NCBI GenBank assembly: GCA_022266195.1
Contig: WHVY01000001.1
Location: 2,790,001 to 2,854,000, forward strand
DNA: 64,000 nucleotides
Direction of reading: 5' to 3'
From: Tetranychus cinnabarinus
Lineage: Eukaryota > Arthropoda > Arachnida > Trombidiformes > Tetranychidae
The notes under the pieces are model-generated. The model searched no databases and was not told the DNA's origin. It saw nothing but the letters and a program-made list of their open reading frames with translations. Position 1 is the first letter of the stretch. The number at the start of each line of letters is the position of its first letter. Made by a program: the position numbers and the translations under genes. Below are positions 50,901-62,129 of the stretch, in pieces.

Positions 50901-53900
50901 TTGTCTTCTCCTCAGAACTTTTTCTTAACCTTTTCTCTTCTTCTTTTTGATCTGTTGATTTGGAATAAGTTTGCACATTCTTTTACATTTTTTTCCCTAC
51001 ATTTTAATCAAAACCAATAATTTCAATTTCATTCTCAAGATTCTACTTCACACAATTCAACCTATCATCATGAGCTTTTTTACCTTTTCATAACTTTTTT
51101 TTGTATCCTTTCGTTTGACCATTGTTTAACCATCATTTACATTCCATATCATTAGTTTCACTTTTATTGTTTTCCCACTTTATTGTCGACTGTGAATTTA
51201 CCCAATCTCACTAATCTTAATCGCCAGCAAAACAATTGATTAATCATGAGAATTAGGTGGAATCATGAGACAATTTAATTACAATCTTCAACTTGACTAA
51301 AGACTTGTTATCCAATGTCTTGTTAGCAGTTGAATAATAAAAACATTTTAAGGTAATATTAAGGTTTCAACGATTGTCTGAAAACTTTCTCTTTGAGTCT
51401 TGAAACATTTAACCAAATAACCAGATAACCAGGGACTTTTTGATTAAAGCTAATCATCAGGATAACCCCTTTTTTGGCTCTTTTATCAACCTTTGTATAT
51501 CGACTTTGTTGCCGTAAATTTGCTAATAGTTACCCAAGATCATCACACTTTGATGTTAAACATGTTAGACTGTTGTAGTTAAATCACTCTTGGGTAACAA
51601 TATACAGTTGGGTGACCTCGCTTCATGATCATCACCAGAAGAGAAGAAAAAAAGACAGCAAAAACAGAAGCAACATCCAACTACAACAGAATGATGATGA
51701 TGATAATCAAGGGTAAGTCAAGTAATACAATCAACAATCAAACGTTGACAACGTTTTCCTTGGGTTACCTTGCAATTTTCACACCAAAGTGAAAACATGA
51801 AGATAAAGAAAAAAGAACAAGAAAAAGCAAGAAAAATCTTGTTTTTCTTATCCTTCATCATCATCATCATCATCATCTAAATATCATTGTTGTTCATTAA
51901 AAATCGTTTCTTTATTCAATCAAATCAACTGATCAAAAGTTCTTAACGGCTTTCGCAATTGATAATGATAATTGATAGAAATAACAATTATTTAAATTGT
52001 TATTAAAAAGATTAAAATCACTGTTAATGGATTGTAGACTCATTAATAACACAATGTATAAATTGCTGTTCCTTGTAAATTATATCAATTGTAATGTTAA
52101 AACTTGTTTACACCTTTTTGTTCAACTTTTCCCATTTAGACGAAACTTCTCTAACGTAATTGATCAACTTAAATTGGTCAACTTTGATGATAAAAGATTG
52201 ATTGTTAATCAATTGATTAATGATGTTTTATTATGAAAACAGTTCATTAAAAGTTAAGTCTACCAATCAACTTGGTTAACCAAAGTTCAGTAAAAGCTGA
52301 AATGAAAACGAAGCTGAAGATGACTTTTTTGGTTAAGAAGATTAGCCTCAGTTACCTGAATAATAAATAGATTTTAATTTATTCAAGACTTTGAAAAATC
52401 ACTTTTTTCTTAAACTTTTGGGCAAATGATCAACAAAAATAAAAGTGGAAAGTTGAAAACAAAAACAAGAAAAAATGAGATGAAATGTGAGATGATATTG
52501 ATGGGGATGAAAAGGTCATGGTTAAGGTTAAAGTGTTTAACTTGGGTTGATTGTTTGATATTTCACTAAAGTTGGAAGTAAACTCAAAATTTTGTTTGTA
52601 TTCAAATTGATTTGTTTGTTATGTTTAAATTACTAATTTAATTTTGATTATATTCACAGATCACTGCCATCCAAAGATGCCAAAATGTCTTAATGGTGCT
52701 TGCCTAGACAACCTTTGTTACTGTAATGATGGATTTGGTGGTAAAGGCTGTGACCTGCCAGGTAAGACTAAAGTGACATGATTAGAAAAATGTGCTTCAT
52801 GATAATCTTGATCAAATGTTGGAAAAATTTTTTTCCTCTTTAGTGAAGACATTTAAATTCAACTTTTACATGTTAATTGGTTGAACTTTATTTGATCAAA
52901 CGTCTGTTTAAATGAAAGTCTCATTGGATGTTGAGTTTTGGTTATTTGATTGCATCTGAAAACGCACTTAAACAATCAGCTTTGATTGAAACAATGTTTT
53001 GATTGAAATAACGGTAGAAATGTTTGACTGTTTAATTGTTTGGTTTCACGTAAAGTCACTGGTAAATTAATTTGAAGAAAGTTGATTGTATTAATTAATG
53101 GAGTCAATGTGAATTTAAACTCTCTAATGTGTGTGTGTGTAAACTGAATCTTAGGGTAATTGAGGTTCTTGCATAGGATCGGGTCAAGTTTCTTTCTCCC
53201 ATGAAAATGAATTTTGCTCATGTTGGTAATGATAATAGTGGCGATGATGATGATGATTGAAAGGTAACTGAAACTCGATGGGAAAATGAGAGTGTGATGA
53301 CTTTTTTTCTCTCCATCATCTTGTGAACATTGACTATTTAATCTCACCAAATGTAACCAACTTTAATGCTCTTGGTTGCCTACGTTGACATTGACGCTTC
53401 ATTTACCAGTTAATTGATACAATGATAACTTTTTCTGTCCAAACTTTTGTTATTTTGCATGCTGAGCAACATCGTTGGGAAGCAAAGCAGGAAAAATCAA
53501 TTTTCAACTTGAGCCGATTGTCAGCTTATAACAACATCTAGACTTCATCGGATTATTGTTGCATATTGATTGAAATTACAACTTACAGACTCTATTAGGT
53601 TTAATGACTAAACTTGATAAACATTTCACTTTTCAAGTTTCACTATTTACAGATTAACTTGTTAGACGATAAGCTTGATTGTCAAACAGATGCTTTATGA
53701 CAAGGTTCAATCATTTTTAACGCAAATCACCATTACTTGACCTAATATTTGATACTTCGAACAAGATTTATAAACAATTCTTAATCAACCTTGTTTCATA
53801 CTGTTTTTGATGGTCATTTGGTTAATTGTTAGAAAGTTAATTAACGAATGAAGGACGTGATTTACTCGATTTATTGAAAAAGATTCTTGTTTTCATGTTG

Positions 53901-56900
53901 AGCTTAACATGTTATAAGGAAGCTTATCATTGACTTTAAACAAAGTGTTATAAGAAACACACCTTTAAGGTGGAAAAGGTATCAACATGTTAAATGGACA
54001 ATATTATTTATTCTTGTTAACTTTTAACTTGTTATTCCCTAGAAACGGAAGTTTGTTGTTGGGTGGATTGGATAGGAAATAAAGGAGCAAGGTGAAATAG
54101 ATGAGACGTTAATTACACTAATTAAAGGTCACGCCAGGGAATCTTGAGTTTCTTGCAAGTTGATTGAAGAAACGGGCGTTGATTGGTTAATTTAACTTTT
54201 GATTTATTCACAAAGAAAAGGTTTATTGTGATAATTATCAGTGCAACTTATGAACATGATGAACACCCGAAAATGTTAATGGCTATCAACACTGTAGTTA
54301 AAAGTTACTGTTGACTTGAAGTTCATTCAAGATGATAATCGTGACCAGAATAGACCAGAATCTTTTGTTTACTTTCTTGACTTTTTTTTGAAAAGTTGAA
54401 GTCAAAGTCAGGTAAAGAGTTAAATAATGATTATGTGAGGAAGCTGTTTAAAGGTTAACTTTATTATAATACATGCTATTGTATGTTAAATAGCAGTTCA
54501 AAGATGATTTAAAATCATTTCATGATTTAAGGTAAAAAATTATTTTGATAACAATGTTGATGGTACTTTGGATAAATTCATTAAGCTAATTGAGTTGATT
54601 AACTTTAAATAATAGCAATTAATGATTGTTATCAGGTTTCGAAAATAGTTCAATGAAAACTGGAATTTAAAGTTTCATGATTCTCCAAATTTCATGATAA
54701 GATTAGAAAAGTGAATGAACAAGAGGAAAATGAAAGTTACTTGTCACGTAAAGACCCTCATCAAGAGCTTCTTTTGATCCGAGAAGAGTGACTTTCTAGG
54801 TTGAAGGATTTTCCACTTTTGGCTTTAGACTTTTGCGTTATGATTGAGGTTGAAGACGGAAATGAAGATGAAGGCGAATCTACGGAACAGTTTCTGAGCA
54901 GAAATTTTTCATGCGAAGACTTGATTTGTCAGCTGAAAATGAACAAGATACTTTTGACGTTATTGTAGAGGCAGATAGGAACCATTGAAGCTTGAAACTA
55001 AACTTTATTTTCATTTTTTTTCTTCTTCTTCTGAAGGAGATTCTTCTTTTTTACTTTTTTTCATTGTGAAAATGAAGATTTTTCAAATGATAAAAATGAT
55101 GGACTTGGACCACCTTTTCCTCCTCCTGCTCCACCTCTTTACCTTGCTTACCTTTGGTAATGACGATGAAAAAAAACTGACCAAAATATTGTTACCAAGA
55201 AAAATTGGAGAAAATTTTGACTCTCAGAAAAAAAACTGATCAATAATAATCATGTTGAGATGAATGTAAAAAAGCTTTATTTTTAGATATTAATTATATC
55301 TTGATATCTATTAATTTATCCTATTGACTTATGAAAATATTTGATTTGTTCAGTTGTACTTTTCATTTCTTCTTAAACATTATTCTCAGGGTAAAATGAT
55401 GAAGGTTGATTGTTTGACTGTAGATTCAGAAGAAACATAAAAAAAGCTAAATATTGTAATCACAAGTTGATGAAATAAGTCTGATGAACAGTAAAAAAAG
55501 CAAGAATCAACCAAACAGGGAATGAAAAATCAACCAAGCAAATCTGAGTTGACTGACCATTACAACATCAACATCATCATCATTATCGTGTATTTTTTAC
55601 TTGCTAGATAATTGTACGATAAGTTTTACTTATTTCACTTTTTACATTGCAATTCATGTTTACGATGGACTATCAATTGAACTTTGATTAAATTTCGCTT
55701 TTTCAAAATTAGATTTGTTTCTTATATTTGCTTCATTTGATACTAAACATATGAATAGCATTGAAGTGGACATTTAGGTATTTTCAGTGATATTTTAAAT
55801 TAAATTTACTTCATTATCAACCAGTCAACATTATTTTCTGGTAATCACTGGTAAATCCTTTCTTAGGTTCATAAATTCAGTTATTATTTGTATTTCACTT
55901 CTCATTCATTTTTTTGTATTTTCATTGTTATCTGTTGATTTATTGTTGGTTTATTGTTAGTGATGATTTGTTACTCTTTTTTACTGGATATTCAGCTGAA
56001 TGAATGAACCAATCAACGAATGAATGAGTCAATGAATGTATATGTTGACCAGATAATCAACAGTATTCTGATAGAAATGAAAAGGCAAGAAACCGTTCAC
56101 ATGTTAACATTACTTTACTTAAATCAAGCGAAACTTGAATCCATCTTAACCAACTAATCATCTCTATGGTATGTATTTTAATAGACAATTGTTAAGTCTA
56201 TCCTTGAATGATCATTCATTTTGTTGAACAAATGATTTACCTTTATTTCATTATAATCATGATTTACACGTCAAATCATATCAACTAAGTAAACAACAAA
56301 AGCAACAAACAAGTCTTGAAATATGTTTGTTTATCAATAAATTGAAGAAAATTTGCGTTTCCTTGTGATCAATATTTTCCAGTTTTTTTTGGGTTAAATA
56401 AAGCACATTTTTCTGGTTAACCTTTACTTTTTTTGTCTCAATGTATTTTGTTTCATCAAATTACTAACTGCAATCCTTGTTTAATTAGATGAAAATGAAT
56501 GTAAATATCGACCTTGTGATGTTTTTGCACATTGTACCAACACTTTGGGCAGCTTTTACTGTTCATGTTTTCCTGGTTATGAAGGCGATGGATTCACCTG
56601 CCATGGTAAGTTTACTTGTTAATCACCCTTCAACCTTGCCCTTTATCAATAACCATTGTCTTTTAACATCTCGCCATCTTTCTTTACACTTCATCATCCA
56701 CTTATTAACTCAATTTTGTTGAGCCTTAATCAATTTAAAGATCAATCATAGTTTAACAATCAATCAATATCAACATTTCAACCTTACATTGTATTTAAAT
56801 GATCATTTTTCACACCGAAAATCCGTTCAACTAACGTTTTTCGGTGAAACTCAGTTAAACCTTCAAAATTTGATTCAAATTTTAACCTTCTGCTGTCTTT

Positions 56901-59900
56901 GTCACAACAATTAGTTTAATTATTTGTCTGATGGTCTAGACTAGTTATTGTCAGGTTGATCCTTAGTTGATATTTGTTGGTTCAATAACCGTTGACATCT
57001 TTTCATTGCAATAAGTTGATGTAAAACTGGTAAGATGAAACACTTATTTTGATGTAATATTTTATGACAATCAAGCGATTCATAAAATGACAAAGATATC
57101 TTTTTGATTCAGTTCAATCAACTGAACAACAGGTCATCTTCCTGTGATTCTCACTTTTTCCTCCTTTTTTTGATTTCAATCATCTTAATCTCTTTCTCTT
57201 CTTTTACTTTTTCTCATTCTTTTTCTTGGTTAACTTATTTCCTCCCAATCAGATGTAAATGAGTGTGAAGTGCCTGCCTTGGCTGGACTTTGTGCTGAAA
57301 ATGCTGAATGTTGTAATCTTCCTGGTCATTTTGTTTGCAAATGTAAGGAAGGATTCACCGGAAATGCAACTCAATCATGTACAGGTAAGCTGATGTTGAA
57401 AAAATAACCTTCAGTTTCGATTCCAATTTGTTAACACAATCCAATGTAAATGATCAGCTCAACTGATTGAGTAAATTTTGAAACTTGGCTAGCAATCAAT
57501 TCCACTTGTGGAGCCAATTTGAGATAAAGATTTGTAACAATATTTTCATGTATTATTCATGGATCCATTATATTCAAAACTGAATGTTCTCTCTGGTTAC
57601 TCGTTTGATTAAACATTTGTTTAGATTTCTTCCTTAAATCACAATCAAATGATGATTTTTTTTGATGGCGGTAACGGTAATGATTACTGCGATGAAGTTG
57701 ATTATGATGAGGATAAATATGATCGTCAATTAAAGTTTTAAAGACTAGGCACGGTCAAGGTCTATCCATTCTCCATCTTGATTCTGTTGATTAAACTGGG
57801 AAGCTGACAGAACAATCAAATTCAATCAGCTTACAGTTAACATTTCATCGTCTCCCATCTTCCTCATCATCCATCTCAATTTGGAAAGGCTGCTCAATTG
57901 CTTTATATCATGATGTTGTTGATGATGATGATTATTGCAAGTGATGATAATGATACTGGAGAAGTGTATTTATATGAAATGAGGAAAATGAAATGAGAAA
58001 GAGAGAAACTCTATCATGATAATGTTTCCATCAGAATCCAGTTGATTTAAATTAGAATTGAAGATATTTTTTTTCTCATCTCGTAATTTCATCTCATAGT
58101 AGCCATCATCATCAACGTCATCATAATAATCATTATTATTATTATTTGATTCATTTCCTTTGATTTTTTGATTATCCTTGACTTTACTTGAATCTAATAT
58201 TAGTTTGCGTTGTTTCATTTTTTGAACGTGCAACGGTTAGAGGTCAGAATAATTCGTTGGAATGGTTGGTGATTATATTTCCTTTAGTCTTTTTGTTTGA
58301 ACAAAATAGATTAAAATTTGTGGCGATGATTATGATGATGACCCTCACGATGTCCATGATTGAATGGATGAGATGAATGAGAAAAGGTTAAAGTATAATG
58401 AAGAGTAATGAGAAACAGATTCAACAGAAAACACCATTAATGACCAAACGAGAGAGTGATTAACATGAAAAATATAATGCGAGCAACAGAGTAACCACTT
58501 TCATTTGAATAACCATTTGAAATCAAGAGCAATTTAAAATCGATTAATGTATAATGGAACCAATTGGAATCTGTAACAATAGAAGAAGATATTTAACCAA
58601 AAAATTAGAAAATTTGAAAACAAAACAAAGCTTGAATGTAGCCCATGGAAGAAATATATATTACATACCGTATTTTAAAAGCCAGTCTAATTCACAAATT
58701 GGTTTCTCCAGTTAATTTGTTAACCAATCTACCATTAAATGAAAGGATCAAATCATCAACCAGCCCAATAAATAAAAAAATGTTAAACTGTTGAAATGTA
58801 ATCTATAAAACTGGAAAAGTAAACATAAATAATAATCCATGTGTATCCATGTCTAGTGCGTAGTTTATCACTTTGAAGGGTTGTAAGTCAAAAAAGATTA
58901 ACATTTTAGTTGATTTATCACAGAGTTTTACGTTAATACACATGAATAGAATTTACTTGAATATAAAAAATGTTCATAAATCAATGAATTGGCCATTTCA
59001 ATTAAAAAAATATTAACGGTTAAAAATAAAATTGAAATCTTGAAATAAACCAAAAATCTAAAGCTAACAAGCCAAAAGATTAATTTTAAGCCTAGCTGAT
59101 AGTTTATTTTATCAGCTAATTGATTTTTCGGCTGATTACAAAACCACGTTTCAGGTTTCTTTGTGTTAACCCATTGGATTGACAATGGTTGTGTTAATTA
59201 TTTTGTTAATTAAAAGTTTTGCTAATCTTTTTATTTTAATTTCATTTTTTAGATATCGACGAGTGTGCTGATAAAGACACATGTGGAAGAGGTGCTGAAT
59301 GTCACAATACGCCCGGTGGATATGCTTGTCATTGTCCTGCTGGTTTTACTGGTGATCCATCTAAAGAGTGTTGGGGTAAGTGTTATAGTGAACAATTAAA
59401 ATCAATCTTAATTGCTTCTTAATAGCAGCTTATTTAAGCATCATAATCATCGTCATTATATCATCACATCTTTTCCTGTCTTATAAATGTCATCTACTTC
59501 TATATGCAAGTGCTTTTACCTTTTTGGTACATTGGAACTCTATCTCAGGTTAAACAACAAAACAGGGTGAAAAGTAAAATAAAAAAGTGAAAATAAATCT
59601 AAAGAAGAAGAGACAAAAATTATAAAATTCTCTGGTGATAATAGCAATAATATTACTCATTATCTACATCACCATCATCATCATCTTGAACATCATTATT
59701 ATTGTTATGATTATTACCACTATTACCATTATAAAGTAATGCCGTTGATTTAGATGATGATCGCCATGAGAATGTTAGTGGCAATAAAAGTTATAATTAC
59801 AACGATAATAATCATAATGGTAAAATTTTCAAATAATTCTGATCCCATGTTGGCTGAATTATTTTTTGCTTTTAATCAAAATCTTCACAAGATTCCGTTA

Positions 59901-62129
59901 GGTGATTCTAATAATGATGATGAGTGACAGTGTGATAACGACGAGTTTAGCGACAAAATATCATCATCATATCGTTAATACGCCAGTATCAGTGAAAGCT
60001 GAATGTACTCACAAAGGTATTTATTTAGTCAACAAGTGTAAAGGTATTCAACCTCTCATGAGAATCTTTTTCCCCTCTTTTGTCTCTTTAGTTTCATCTT
60101 TCTTAACGGGACATCATGATTGAACCACCATTGAAAATGATGATGATGGAAAATACAATAAGAGTGAAAAAAACGGAAGAATCATTCTGGCAATAAGTGA
60201 AAAGTGAAAAATTAAAGAAGCTAGAACAAGTCTGTAGATGGATGAAGCAAAAAAAGAGATATAAGCCACTGTCATCAGAACTTTGGCACGACTTTTCAAT
60301 CATTTCTAATCGCCTCAACATCTCAGTGAATGATTTGTTCATCTCTTGATATCAATTCTTTCTGCTTCATCTTTTCCATCTTTTCCATCTTCTAACCAAC
60401 ATGTTACTCTCATTTTCTGGTCTACACTTTGCCCTTTTCCTCTTCTTCCTATTTTCCATCATCATCATCATACTCTTGGAGTGCGTTGACACCAAAATGA
60501 TTTTGATCCAACGTTTTATCCTCATCTTTTACTTTTACAACCTTTTTATACCTTGACTATGACAAGTGACAAAATAACCTCAATTTTATATCTATAATTG
60601 TAACCGGAAACAGCTAAACTGTTCCCTATTAATTGTGCTCATCTCTTCTCACAAAGTAATTAGATAGTTTGGGCTGTTTAATACTAAATTAAGACTACAA
60701 TTGTTAGCTTAATTACCATTTACTTGAAATAATGCTTCTAAATTGTAGATCAGTTTTGCTCTTTTTTGTCCCTCATCTCGTTGATTAACTTGTCTTTGTT
60801 TTCATTTTTTGTTTCCAAAAAAAGACTCGGTTTTATTTTTGATTTGATATAATTTAAAATTTGACTTTCATTCCAATCATCTTGAATGAAGGTAATTAAT
60901 GTGAATAAATGGTAAATCAATAAGGTAAAAGCACTTTACTCAGAGGTCGGTGGCATAGGAAAATGATAATAACCATTGCCGTTTTACAGCAATTACAACT
61001 GTTTTTTTGTCGTACATTTTTTGTCCCTAATTAACTTATCATTATCATTATTCATTTTAAATTCATATGAGCATGAAAATTAGCATGATTGTTATCTTGA
61101 GTACTTTTTTTCAACAATTGTTGCTGATGTTATTACTACTGTTGGCTTATTTTTTGTTCATGTAACTCATTCTTGATGATAATGTCTATGATAATGATGT
61201 TGGTGCAAATTATACTGTTCACATTAATGATACAATAATGATCATATATTAATATCTTCATTTCTCTTTCCTCTCTTTCCCGTTAACTTTCATGGACAAT
61301 AGACATTGATGAATGTAAAGCCAACGCTTGTGGTGAAGGAGCAATTTGCACCAATTTACCTGGTAACTTTGAATGTACATGTCCTACCGGTTTTAGAGGT
61401 AATCCTAGGCCTGAGATTGGTTGCGTGGATATTGATGAGTGCAGTCAAACCGATCGTCAACTTTGCGGCCTGAATGCAACCTGTGTTAATACCGCTGGAA
61501 GCTACTTCTGTCAATGTCCACAAGGTTTTACTGGAAACTCACGAATCTCATGTACTGGTAAGAATCGTGTTCATTTTCAACTTGAAACATTTTTGGATTT
61601 ACTTCGATTCGATCATTAAAATGAACCAACAAAAACCTGTAAACCAGCAAAAGTTCATTCGCTTGATTTGCTTGAGATCTCTGTTGGTTACAACTATTTT
61701 TGACAAAGTGAAAGATAATCGTTTCTTCAAGGATTGATTAATATATTATAAAAAATAGATTTGTTGGATTGTCAAGTTTACTTTGAGTTATTGTTTGATA
61801 ACATATCAAAGTAAATCTTTAAAATTCATCAATAGCCAATCAATTTATTTTATTGATTGTCTTTTATCGTCCATTGTTGATCTTTTTTCCCATTCACATG
61901 TTTTGTTTGATTTCTTTAAATAGCATAATGAAACTGTGATAAATTTATGATTAATTAACGTTTTTTTTTATTTCTTATTGTTTTCCATTTGTTTACCAAT
62001 TAGATGTTGATGAATGTGTAACCAATGCCTGTGGATTGAATACACTTTGCAGCAATACTCTTGGAGGTTATAACTGCCAGTGTAAACAAGGATTTTCAGG
62101 AGATGCCTTTTTATCAGCCGGTTGTTCAG
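47352..62129 (+). CDS. dp: dumpy-like giant EGF protein, 5' part (seven exons, continues past the window)
   Basis: Seven exons (47352-47943, 52660-52761, 56489-56605, 57253-57384, 59253-59375, 61303-61557, 62004-62129) give 482 codons in one frame. Every junction is phase 1 with GT-AG borders. Order: Ser/Thr-rich N-terminus, hydrophobic segment, LDLa-like motif, one EGF, then six calcium-binding EGF repeats. Dumpy is a very large, membrane-tethered, ZP-domain extracellular protein that anchors epidermis, tendon cells and trachea to cuticle. The best marker is the repeat with an extra cysteine pair, DVNECEVPALAGLCAENAEC then CNLPGHFVCKC, a signature I know from insect dumpy. The ZP domain and most repeats must lie beyond 64000. 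Other cbEGF matrix proteins (fibrillin-like) remain possible, so the symbol is provisional. Confidence 0.7.
48181..49054 (-). CDS. MATH-domain protein without BTB (SPOP/TDPOZ-like N-half)
   Basis: Two exons, 48837-49054 and 48181-48502, spliced across a 334-base intron (AAG|GTAATG ... TTTTACAG), give 179 residues. The MATH (TRAF-like) domain covers residues about 12-165: VTKFSCIWPIQYF, DKWFMKLRPK, IGIHLFLRSCEDW across the junction, then RYIISVLDLDGD, GHGYRLL, REVLLNP and DTIRILCEI. In SPOP-type proteins this domain recruits substrates to a cullin-3 ligase through a following BTB domain. Here the frame stops shortly after the MATH fold and no BTB is present downstream. It may act as an adaptor or competitor lacking ligase contact. 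An acceptor-like CTCTTTTCTCAG ends at 49087, upstream of the chosen ATG at 49054, so a further 5' exon is possible. The gene is nested in the dumpy-like intron on the opposite strand. Confidence 0.8.
48797..48812. repeat. 16-base perfect palindrome in the MATH-gene intron
   Basis: CGTACTTTAAAGTACG is fully self-complementary and lies about 25 bases inside the donor end of the MATH-gene intron. It could be a protein-binding site or a local fold affecting splicing; no function is shown. Confidence 0.5.
52660..52761 (+). CDS. dumpy-like exon 2: EGF domain without calcium site
   Basis: 34 codons, phase 1 in and out. Six cysteines in EGF order (NHCHPKMPKC, GAC, LCYC, GFGGKGC), with no leading D-x-D/N-E, so this is a plain or hEGF-type module. 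Acceptor TTCACAG, donor CCAG|GTAAGA. It joins the LDLa-like segment of exon 1 in frame. Confidence 0.8.
52762..56488 (+). other. dumpy-like intron 2
   Basis: 3.7 kb, AT-rich, with a TG run near 53132-53141. I searched for cysteine-rich frames and found none. Confidence 0.6.
56489..56605 (+). CDS. dumpy-like exon 3: calcium-binding EGF 1
   Basis: 39 codons, phase 1-1. Starts DENECKYRPC (calcium site plus first cysteines) and carries CTNTLGSFYCSC, which fits the Asp/Asn hydroxylation consensus of cbEGF modules. Acceptor TTAATTAG, donor CCATG|GTAAG. Confidence 0.85.
56606..57252 (+). other. dumpy-like intron 3 with hairpin
   Basis: 647 bases. It holds a strong inverted repeat at 56813-56846 and a long pyrimidine-rich stretch before the CAATCAG acceptor. 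Confidence 0.65.
56813..56846. repeat. intronic inverted repeat (hairpin)
   Basis: CACCGAAAA (from 56813) pairs with TTTTCGGTG (ending 56846); inside it CGTT pairs with AACG around a 5-base loop. About 13 base pairs interrupted by a small bulge, unusually GC-containing for this intron. Confidence 0.6.
57253..57384 (+). CDS. dumpy-like exon 4: calcium-binding EGF 2 with extra cysteine pair
   Basis: 44 codons, phase 1-1. DVNECEVPALAGLCAENAEC followed by CNLPGHFVCKC: a cbEGF with an adjacent CC and an alanine-rich first loop. This variant is characteristic of dumpy proteins and is the main reason for naming the gene. Donor ACAG|GTAAGC. Confidence 0.85.
57385..59252 (+). other. dumpy-like intron 4
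   Basis: 1.87 kb, AT-rich, with ATG/GAT runs near 57700 and 57910-57960. Frames on either strand here are low-complexity (long Asp/Asn or Met runs from the trinucleotide repeats) and not accepted. Confidence 0.6.
59253..59375 (+). CDS. dumpy-like exon 5: calcium-binding EGF 3
   Basis: 41 codons, phase 1-1. DIDECADKDTCGRGAEC, then CHNTPGGYACHCPAGFTG, then a closing C. Acceptor TTTTTTAG, donor TGGG|GTAAG. Confidence 0.85.
59376..61302 (+). other. dumpy-like intron 5
   Basis: 1.93 kb. ATC/ATG runs near 59670-59690 and 60460. No cysteine-rich frame or other exon seen. Confidence 0.6.
61303..61557 (+). CDS. dumpy-like exon 6: calcium-binding EGF 4 and 5
   Basis: 85 codons, phase 1-1, two repeats in one exon. 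First DIDECKANACGEGAIC with CTNLPGNFECTC; second DIDECSQTDRQLCGLNATC with CVNTAGSYFCQC. The two-repeat exon fits loss of an intron between modules that are single elsewhere in this gene. Acceptor ACAATAG, donor TACTG|GTAAG. Confidence 0.9.
61558..62003 (+). other. dumpy-like intron 6
   Basis: 446 bases, AT-rich, pyrimidine tract before ACCAATTAG. Nothing else seen. Confidence 0.65.
62004..62129 (+). CDS. dumpy-like exon 7: calcium-binding EGF 6 (last in window)
   Basis: 42 codons, phase 1-1. DVDECVTNACGLNTLC with CSNTLGGYNCQCKQGFSG and a closing GC. Acceptor CAATTAG, donor TTCAG|GTAATT. The following exon is outside the window. Confidence 0.85.

Larger units (their letters stand above)
47944..52659 (+). 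other. dumpy-like intron 1, hosting an antisense gene
   Basis: 4.7 kb intron bounded by GTAAGT and TATTCACAG. The MATH-domain gene lies on the opposite strand at 48181-49054. The rest (49055-52659) has no recognised exon; it includes a CAT run near 51860-51880 and ATG runs near 51690. Confidence 0.6.

Noticed and set aside
51861..51881. CAT trinucleotide run that could be mistaken for a repeat array.
   Set aside because: An ordinary microsatellite of a kind found throughout the window; no spacer structure.
57970..58233. A - strand frame with Asp/Asn runs inside dumpy-like intron 4.
   Set aside because: The runs come from GAT/ATT trinucleotide repeats; no family match and no start or splice context.
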